Below are positions 6,810 to 10,104 of a DNA stretch of 10,104 nt, in pieces (position 1 is the stretch's first letter; each line of letters begins with the position of its first letter). A program made the translations under genes and the position numbers. The notes beneath the pieces were generated by a model. The model was not told where the DNA came from and did no database searches. It was given only the letters and a program-made list of their open reading frames with translations. The stretch comes from an uncultured Bacilli bacterium (GTDB lineage: Bacteria; Bacillota_I; Bacilli_A; RF39; UBA660): assembly GCA_947631895.1 (NCBI GenBank), contig CANRMU010000026.1, positions 1 to 10,104 of the forward strand. The letters run 5' to 3'.

Positions 6810-7814
6810 CTACCTTCCTATCTCACATGTCGATATATCATATAAACCAAATACATGGAATAACAAATCTAATATTAATGGTAAAAAGACAACTAAAACC
6901 GCTATTACTATACGTTTAATGGTTCTAATATTAGCTTTTTTAGTATCGCCGTTACTTAAAGATTTCATATAATCAATAATTGTCATAAAAATCGCAATAA
7001 CAGGCGCTAAAAACTGCATAAATTTAAAAACACCATCTAATATTTTTTTAAATTCAGTTGGTTCTCCATTTTCTTTAACAAAAATGGTTTGACAAGTAAA
7101 ATTATCATCTCTATCAGGCATAGATACAAAACCATTTTCATATATATCATAGGTTAATCCATCTTCAGAATCATTATCAGTTAAAAATTTATCATCTACT
7201 TCAACAGTTTCTCCATACTTTAATCTAATTATTCCATATATTTTCATTCCTAAATTATTAGTAACTTTCTTAAAACTTTCCCATTTGCCTCCAACACTAT
7301 GATTTACATTAGTTCCTCTTCCAGCATCTAAATATTCTCTATTACCATTACTATTTTTACCAATATAGATATTCATATGTCCATTATAATATAGTATATC
7401 ACCAGCTTCTAAATCAATATCATTTTCACTTTTTCCATTATAAGTATAAATATTGGCAACAGCTTTTAATCTTCCTTCGGTATTTTCACCAACATATACT
7501 AAATTATGTTCATCATTAGCCCATATCTTATTATTTCGATCAAAAACCCCAAATCTTTGTAAAGCATGAACAACCATAAGTGCACAATTGGTAGTTCTTT
7601 CACTAGCATTTTGAGCATCTTCCCAATAAGTTTTATTGTTAGTATTTTTATATACCCAGTTACCATCGCCAACCATTATATCTGTCCATTCTTTAGCAGT
7701 TGAAAGCCATTTATCACGTGAACCAATAGTTATTTTTTGAGCATAAACATTCTCAAATGATAAAAAAGAAAGAACAATCAAAAAAGAAAACCATAATCTT
7801 AATTTTTTATCCAC
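6810..7814 (-). CDS. Secreted NlpC/P60-like protein with C-terminal VirB2/TrbC-like membrane module
   Basis: 334 aa. A signal peptide (residues 1-25, likely cut after VYA) leads to a cysteine-hydrolase-like domain (about 30-200). The probable catalytic residues are C77 in TTNCALMVV, H146 in GHMNIYIG and a polar third residue around D163 (YLDAGRG), as in the NlpC/P60/CHAP superfamily, which cuts peptidoglycan peptides. After a linker come two hydrophobic helices (about 263-281 and 301-321) joined by a basic loop, KSLSNGDTKKANIRTIKR. This resembles VirB2/TrbC-type pilin membrane modules of Bacillota. C241 and C330 would both lie outside and could form a disulfide. I chose GTG at 7814 with SD AGAGG (7822-7826) spaced 7 nt; the upstream ATG at 7841 overlaps the promoter. 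It could instead be a non-catalytic wall-binding protein. trpS follows in the same operon. Confidence 0.8.
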   Translation of the reverse strand: MDKKLRLWFSFLIVLSFLSFENVYAQKITIGSRDKWLSTAKEWTDIMVGDGNWVYKNTNNKTYWEDAQNASERTTNCALMVVHALQRFGVFDRNNKIWANDEHNLVYVGENTEGRLKAVANIYTYNGKSENDIDLEAGDILYYNGHMNIYIGKNSNGNREYLDAGRGTNVNHSVGGKWESFKKVTNNLGMKIYGIIRLKYGETVEVDDKFLTDNDSEDGLTYDIYENGFVSMPDRDDNFTCQTIFVKENGEPTEFKKILDGVFKFMQFLAPVIAIFMTIIDYMKSLSNGDTKKANIRTIKRIVIAVLVVFLPLILDLLFHVFGLYDISTCEIGR

Positions 7815-7839
7815 GCTAAAACCTCTTTCTATAATTATC

Positions 7840-7866
7840 ATTATACACTAAAAAGTTAAAAAGTTA
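7840..7866 (-). promoter_or_regulatory. Promoter of the NlpC/VirB2-like gene and trpS
   Basis: On the minus strand a perfect TATAAT (7840-7845) lies 26 bases before the GTG start. The -35 side is weak, with a TTTAAC/TTAACT-like hexamer around 7862-7868, inside a tandem repeat of AACTTTTT (about 7850-7866). It overlaps the stop codon of the upstream helical gene, for which I see no terminator, so read-through is possible. Confidence 0.5.
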
Positions 7867-8916
7867 AATTTTTAATGTTCTTTCATAATTATGACTATAT
7901 GCATCTAAATGATATAAATTTTCATACAAACCTTTTAATAATTCTAAAAAATCACTTCGATCACTTTCACTACATATTTTTAAAATACTTTCTACATCAC
8001 TTATATCTTGTAAATTATTTTGAATATCAATTACTTTATTAGTTTGTAATAATGATTTAGCTTTAAGAATTAAAAATGAATAAGCTTTTTCATCAATTAA
8101 TAAAGCATCATATAAACGATCAATATCAGCATCACAAGCTTGATGTTGTTCTTCTAAAATAAGTACATAATTTACATAACGAATATATTCATCATAAGAT
8201 ATTTTAATATTATTTTCTTCAATTTTTTTTAATATTTCATCTAATTTTTCAGCCATTTCTTTAAGTTCTTTATTAGTATAACCTAATTTAACATTACTAA
8301 TTTTTAAATCCATACTAAGAGGTTTTTCATCTTTAATTGCTTTCTTTTCTTTTAAACTATTTAAATATATTTTTACAGAATCTATACTTTTCTTATCTAA
8401 ATTAACAGATTCAAAATATTTAACAATTTCATCGATATCTAAACATTCATAAGCTTTTTTAATTTGCTTAGCAATCTTTACTTTAACTAAACGATTTTTT
8501 TCTTCAGATTGTAACATTTTAAATATTTCATAATGATATCTATTTAATTCAACATCTTCTTCACTACTAATTAAATACTTAACATCTAATATAAATTGTT
8601 CTAAAGAAATACCTCTTTCTTCATAAATATTTCGATATTTCATAAAATCTATTTTAGAATATGGATTACTATCAATTATTTTAAGATTATTAAGTAATAT
8701 TTTAATTATTAATAAACCACGATTATATCCTTCATAATTAAAATAATCTAATAAACATGTTAAATCATTAAAATCAATTATATTTATACTTTCCATATTT
8801 TCATTATTAAAAATTTCAATAAGTTTATTAACAAAATAATTATTTTGTTCACTATAAACTCTAGTATCTAACAATTCTTTTAACTTATTAACAAATTCTT
8901 TTTCAACAGTTTTCAT
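7864..8916 (-). CDS. Helical hypothetical protein
   Basis: 350-aa soluble protein that I do not recognise. It appears almost entirely alpha-helical and charged, with no signal peptide or membrane segment. A likely coiled-coil segment is at about 212-238 (TNKELKEMAEKLDEILKKIE). The remainder is a series of short helical pairs that could be TPR- or HEAT-like repeats, though I cannot define a repeat unit. I chose ATG at 8916: AGGGGG sits 5 nt upstream (8921-8926). The longer frame to 8985 encodes a hydrophobic stretch that lies mostly upstream of the predicted transcription start and has no SD. Its promoter is interleaved with the divergent small-RNA promoter. Confidence 0.8.
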   Translation of the reverse strand: MKTVEKEFVNKLKELLDTRVYSEQNNYFVNKLIEIFNNENMESINIIDFNDLTCLLDYFNYEGYNRGLLIIKILLNNLKIIDSNPYSKIDFMKYRNIYEERGISLEQFILDVKYLISSEEDVELNRYHYEIFKMLQSEEKNRLVKVKIAKQIKKAYECLDIDEIVKYFESVNLDKKSIDSVKIYLNSLKEKKAIKDEKPLSMDLKISNVKLGYTNKELKEMAEKLDEILKKIEENNIKISYDEYIRYVNYVLILEEQHQACDADIDRLYDALLIDEKAYSFLILKAKSLLQTNKVIDIQNNLQDISDVESILKICSESDRSDFLELLKGLYENLYHLDAYSHNYERTLKI

Positions 8917-8938
8917 ATATCCCCCTAAAAACAATATT

Positions 8939-8967
8939 ATCTTAGCAAAATATTGCATTAAAAGCAA
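8939..8967 (-). promoter_or_regulatory. Promoter of the helical gene, interleaved with a divergent one
   Basis: On the minus strand, TTGCTT (8962-8967), a 17-bp spacer and TAAGAT (8939-8944) with TGC before it (extended -10). The start would fall near 8932, leaving a leader of about 16 nt before ATG at 8916. Its -35 lies inside the spacer of the plus-strand promoter at 8953-8981. Confidence 0.6.
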
Positions 8968-8981
8968 TAAATAGTTATAAT
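8953..8981 (+). promoter_or_regulatory. Promoter of the candidate small RNA
   Basis: TTGCAT (-35, 8953-8958), a 17-bp spacer and a perfect TATAAT (8976-8981). The start is expected near 8988, at the base of a hairpin. The two opposed -35 boxes lie in a short palindrome, ATTGC (8952-8956) with GCAAT (8964-8968). Confidence 0.7.
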
Positions 8982-8987
8982 ACATAT

Positions 8988-9157
8988 AGAAAACGTTTAT
9001 ATATGTTTTCTATAAAATGAAGAAGATTTTTAGCAATCTCAATTTTTCCTACATTGTTGCTAATATTAATATTTCATTTCTTTCAGTATTCATTTGAAAT
9101 ATTATATCTTCTTCTCTACTTAGAAAAGCTAACAAACTCTTTGGTTAGTTTTTTTAT
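8988..9157 (+). ncRNA. Candidate structured small RNA with three-way junction
   Basis: An RNA of about 170 nt between the promoter at 8953-8981 and the terminator at 9124-9155. A 5' hairpin pairs TATAGAAAAC (8985-8994) with GTTTTCTATA (9005-9014), the first bases perhaps untranscribed. A three-way junction follows. P1 is GAAGAAGAT (9019-9027) with ATCTTCTTC (9106-9114), 9 bp. P2 is TTAGCAA (9030-9036) with TTGCTAA (9057-9063), 7 bp and a 20-nt loop. P3 is TAATATTTCA (9067-9076) with TGAAATATTA (9095-9104), 10 bp and an 18-nt loop. Junction strands are only 1-3 nt. All three helices are perfect. The P2 loop contains TTTTTCCT, which could pair with AGGAAA-type SD sequences. It does not show the sequence hallmarks of 6S, SRP, hammerhead, purine riboswitch or T-box RNAs that I know. 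Function unknown. Confidence 0.6.
9124..9155 (+). terminator. Terminator of the candidate small RNA
   Basis: AAAAGCTAAC (9124-9133) pairs with GTTAGTTTTT (9144-9153), one G-U included, and extends inward past an A-G mismatch by AA/TT. Seven T run from 9149 to 9155. The same hairpin has a shorter T-tract on the minus strand. Between it and 9179 only an A/T-rich run is present. Confidence 0.65.
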
Positions 9158-9178
9158 TCAATTTTTTTTAAATGCCTC

Positions 9179-9201
9179 AAAAAAGACCCATAATAGGATC
9201 T
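9179..9201 (-). terminator. Intrinsic terminator of the Rpn-like gene
   Basis: On the minus strand, AGATCC (9201-9196) pairs with GGGTCT (9189-9184), one G-U, around a 6-nt loop, then a T-tract to 9179. It starts 13 bases after the stop codon of the gene at 9215-9901. Confidence 0.7.
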
Positions 9202-9214
9202 AACAAAAATAATT

Positions 9215-9901
9215 TTAATTTTCATATGAAGCAATTATATCAGATATTGAATTAGATAATTGTTTTTGATTGTAATATATGTCTTCATTTATTTCCTTAC
9301 TTAATTGATTAATTTCTTTTCTAATACTATTCATATAATTTTTATAATGCAATTTATTTAATAACTTATCATTATTACAAACGAAGATGTAACAATCTTT
9401 TTCTAGTTCACTTCCCTTGATTATTTTATTACCAATTTTTTTCAAATATTCAAGATTTATTTCAATATAATACATCTCAGTACCTGTAAAACCTATAACA
9501 TCTTGATTTAACAGATTATTAACACATATAAATTTTCCATCATTACTATCAAAATTTTCAATATTTATACTATAAATTTTAGTTTTGTATTTTCCTGTTT
9601 CACAATATTTATCTTTTAAATAAAAGGCACCTATATTATATAAGCAATCTTCAGATAAGCCATATTTAAAAATAATTGAAATATTACTTTCATAAACCAA
9701 TTCTTTTTCTGATTTTAAAGAATTCCCTAATCTAGTTAACTCATATTCATTTTTCAAAATTTTTAATGGTATATCTAATACTTCACTTAATAATTTAGTT
9801 ATAAATTTTATACTAGCTTTTGAATCACTATTAAAAATTTTTTCAACTATTTTTTCATTTAATAACCCAAATTTTTCTATTGTTTTATTGTCTTCTTTCA
9901 A
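9215..9901 (-). CDS. Rpn/PD-(D/E)XK transposase-like protein, degenerate
   Basis: 228 aa. The N-terminus (LNEKIVEKIFNSDSKASIKF, then LLSEVLDIPLKILKNEY) and middle (KIYSINIENF, then MYYIEINLEYLKKIG) resemble Rpn-family proteins, annotated as recombination-promoting nucleases or PD-(D/E)XK transposases. In that family the nuclease core (an Asp before a strand, then an I-E-x-[NQ] strand) normally falls between these parts. Here that stretch (about residues 60-82) reads SLKSEKELVYESNISIIFKY and lacks the motif, so catalysis is doubtful. The C-terminus is a charged helix (about 184-226). The TTG start at 9901 has SD GGAGG (9911-9915) at 9 nt, and no ATG fits as well. It follows a 29-aa membrane peptide gene by 21 bp. 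The family call is tentative. Confidence 0.7.
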   Translation of the reverse strand: MKEDNKTIEKFGLLNEKIVEKIFNSDSKASIKFITKLLSEVLDIPLKILKNEYELTRLGNSLKSEKELVYESNISIIFKYGLSEDCLYNIGAFYLKDKYCETGKYKTKIYSINIENFDSNDGKFICVNNLLNQDVIGFTGTEMYYIEINLEYLKKIGNKIIKGSELEKDCYIFVCNNDKLLNKLHYKNYMNSIRKEINQLSKEINEDIYYNQKQLSNSISDIIASYEN

Positions 9902-9922
9902 AAATTATTACCTCCACTTATA

Positions 9923-10012
9923 TTATAATAAATATTTTACAATTACCAAAATGATTGCTATAGCAAGTAATATAAATATAATAGAAAATAAGTATTTCTC
10001 TCTTTCTGGCAT
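9923..10012 (-). CDS. 29-aa single-span membrane peptide
   Basis: A short gene starting ATG at 10012 and ending TAA at 9923. The peptide begins MPEREKYLF, then a wholly hydrophobic helix (SIIFILLAIAIILVIV, residues 10-25), then KYLL. This is one transmembrane segment with a charged N-terminus. The SD GGAGG (10021-10025) is 8 nt from the ATG, and a strong promoter lies upstream. The Rpn-like gene begins 21 bp after its stop, with its own GGAGG in the gap. Size and layout recall type I toxins and small regulatory membrane peptides, but no similarity to a named family is claimed. The strong promoter and SD argue it is translated. Confidence 0.75.
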   Translation of the reverse strand: MPEREKYLFSIIFILLAIAIILVIVKYLL

Positions 10013-10037
10013 AACTATTACCTCCTTTTATATTATC

Positions 10038-10067
10038 ACTATAGCAAACTTTAATATCTTATGTCAA
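10038..10067 (-). promoter_or_regulatory. Promoter of the membrane peptide / Rpn-like operon
   Basis: On the minus strand, a perfect TTGACA (10062-10067), an 18-bp spacer and TATAGT (10038-10043) preceded by TGC, an extended -10. The start would fall near 10031, giving a leader of about 19 nt. A second, weaker TATAAT with TTGGTA-like -35 lies before the Rpn-like gene (9921-9950). Beyond 10068 nothing else is seen. Confidence 0.7.
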
Positions 10068-10104
10068 TAATAACTATAACAAACCTTTAATTTTGTAAAA
10101 AGTT

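Noticed and set aside
6804..7100. T-box riboswitch in front of trpS
   Set aside because: trpS follows the NlpC/VirB2-like gene with a 6-bp gap, and no T-box core or specifier structure is visible there or in the short leader at 7815-7840.
8917..8985. N-terminal hydrophobic extension of the helical protein (start at 8985)
   Set aside because: There is no SD at 8985, while AGGGGG sits 5 nt before ATG 8916. The extension overlaps a promoter whose predicted start is near 8932.
9017..9097. 26-codon plus-strand ORF (MKKIFSNL..., hydrophobic) inside the candidate small RNA
   Set aside because: There is no SD; the ATG lies in the linker after the 5' hairpin and the frame runs through all three helices. 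It is the only candidate here ending in TGA. Paired structure explains the sequence better, though a toxin-like peptide cannot be fully excluded.
9888..10070. 60-aa plus-strand ORF over the membrane peptide gene
   Set aside because: No SD, and it is antisense to the peptide gene and its strong minus-strand promoter. The minus-strand reading has all the expression signals.
1..10104. Mycoplasma-type code (TGA = Trp)
   Set aside because: Trp is encoded by TGG and the genes are complete without reading TGA. The lack of TGA stops among about a dozen genes is compatible with simple AT bias toward TAA/TAG.

Overview
The window is strongly AT-rich and densely packed. It uses the standard genetic code: Trp is encoded by TGG inside genes, and every CDS called here ends in TAA or TAG. 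Short SD-led genes, lipobox and signal-peptide exports, and many A/T-rich intrinsic terminators point to a low-GC Bacillota, probably an uncultured host-associated Bacilli (RF39/Erysipelotrichia-like). No marker gene here fixes the taxon, so this is an inference. I see no rRNA, tRNA, CRISPR array or insertion sequence.

Layout. At 1-1415 there is a hairpin cluster and a minus-strand ATPase of the AAA_14/DUF4143 type. At 1504-3064 a three-gene minus-strand operon (252-aa unknown protein, 147-aa integrase-SAM-like protein, 79-aa acidic protein) has its own promoter and terminator. At 3103-4221 there is a two-domain lipoprotein (LolA-like plus DUF4367-like). It diverges from a DUF378 membrane protein (4326-4529) and a sigma-70 family factor (4604-5740), which has an extra C-terminal domain resembling a second region 4. 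The sigma gene converges on, and overlaps by 14 bp, tryptophanyl-tRNA synthetase (5727-6803). trpS is the second gene of an operon whose first gene encodes a secreted NlpC/P60-like domain joined to a two-helix membrane module resembling VirB2/TrbC pilins. An all-helical unknown gene lies upstream (7864-8916).

The right end (8917-10080) holds the most unusual material. Between the helical gene and an Rpn-like gene lies a short plus-strand transcription unit: a near-consensus promoter, a 5' hairpin, a three-way junction built from three perfect helices, and an intrinsic terminator. It looks like an undescribed structured small RNA of about 170 nt. Its promoter is interleaved with the divergent promoter of the helical gene. 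Further right, an unrecognised 29-codon gene for a single-span membrane peptide, with a strong promoter and SD, leads a two-gene operon with a degenerate Rpn/PD-(D/E)XK-like protein.

The lipoprotein, the NlpC/VirB2-like protein, DUF378 and the small peptide are envelope components. TrpS and the sigma factor are information-processing genes. The ATPase and Rpn-like genes are typical accessory genes. All functional calls are from reading motifs; no database search was run.
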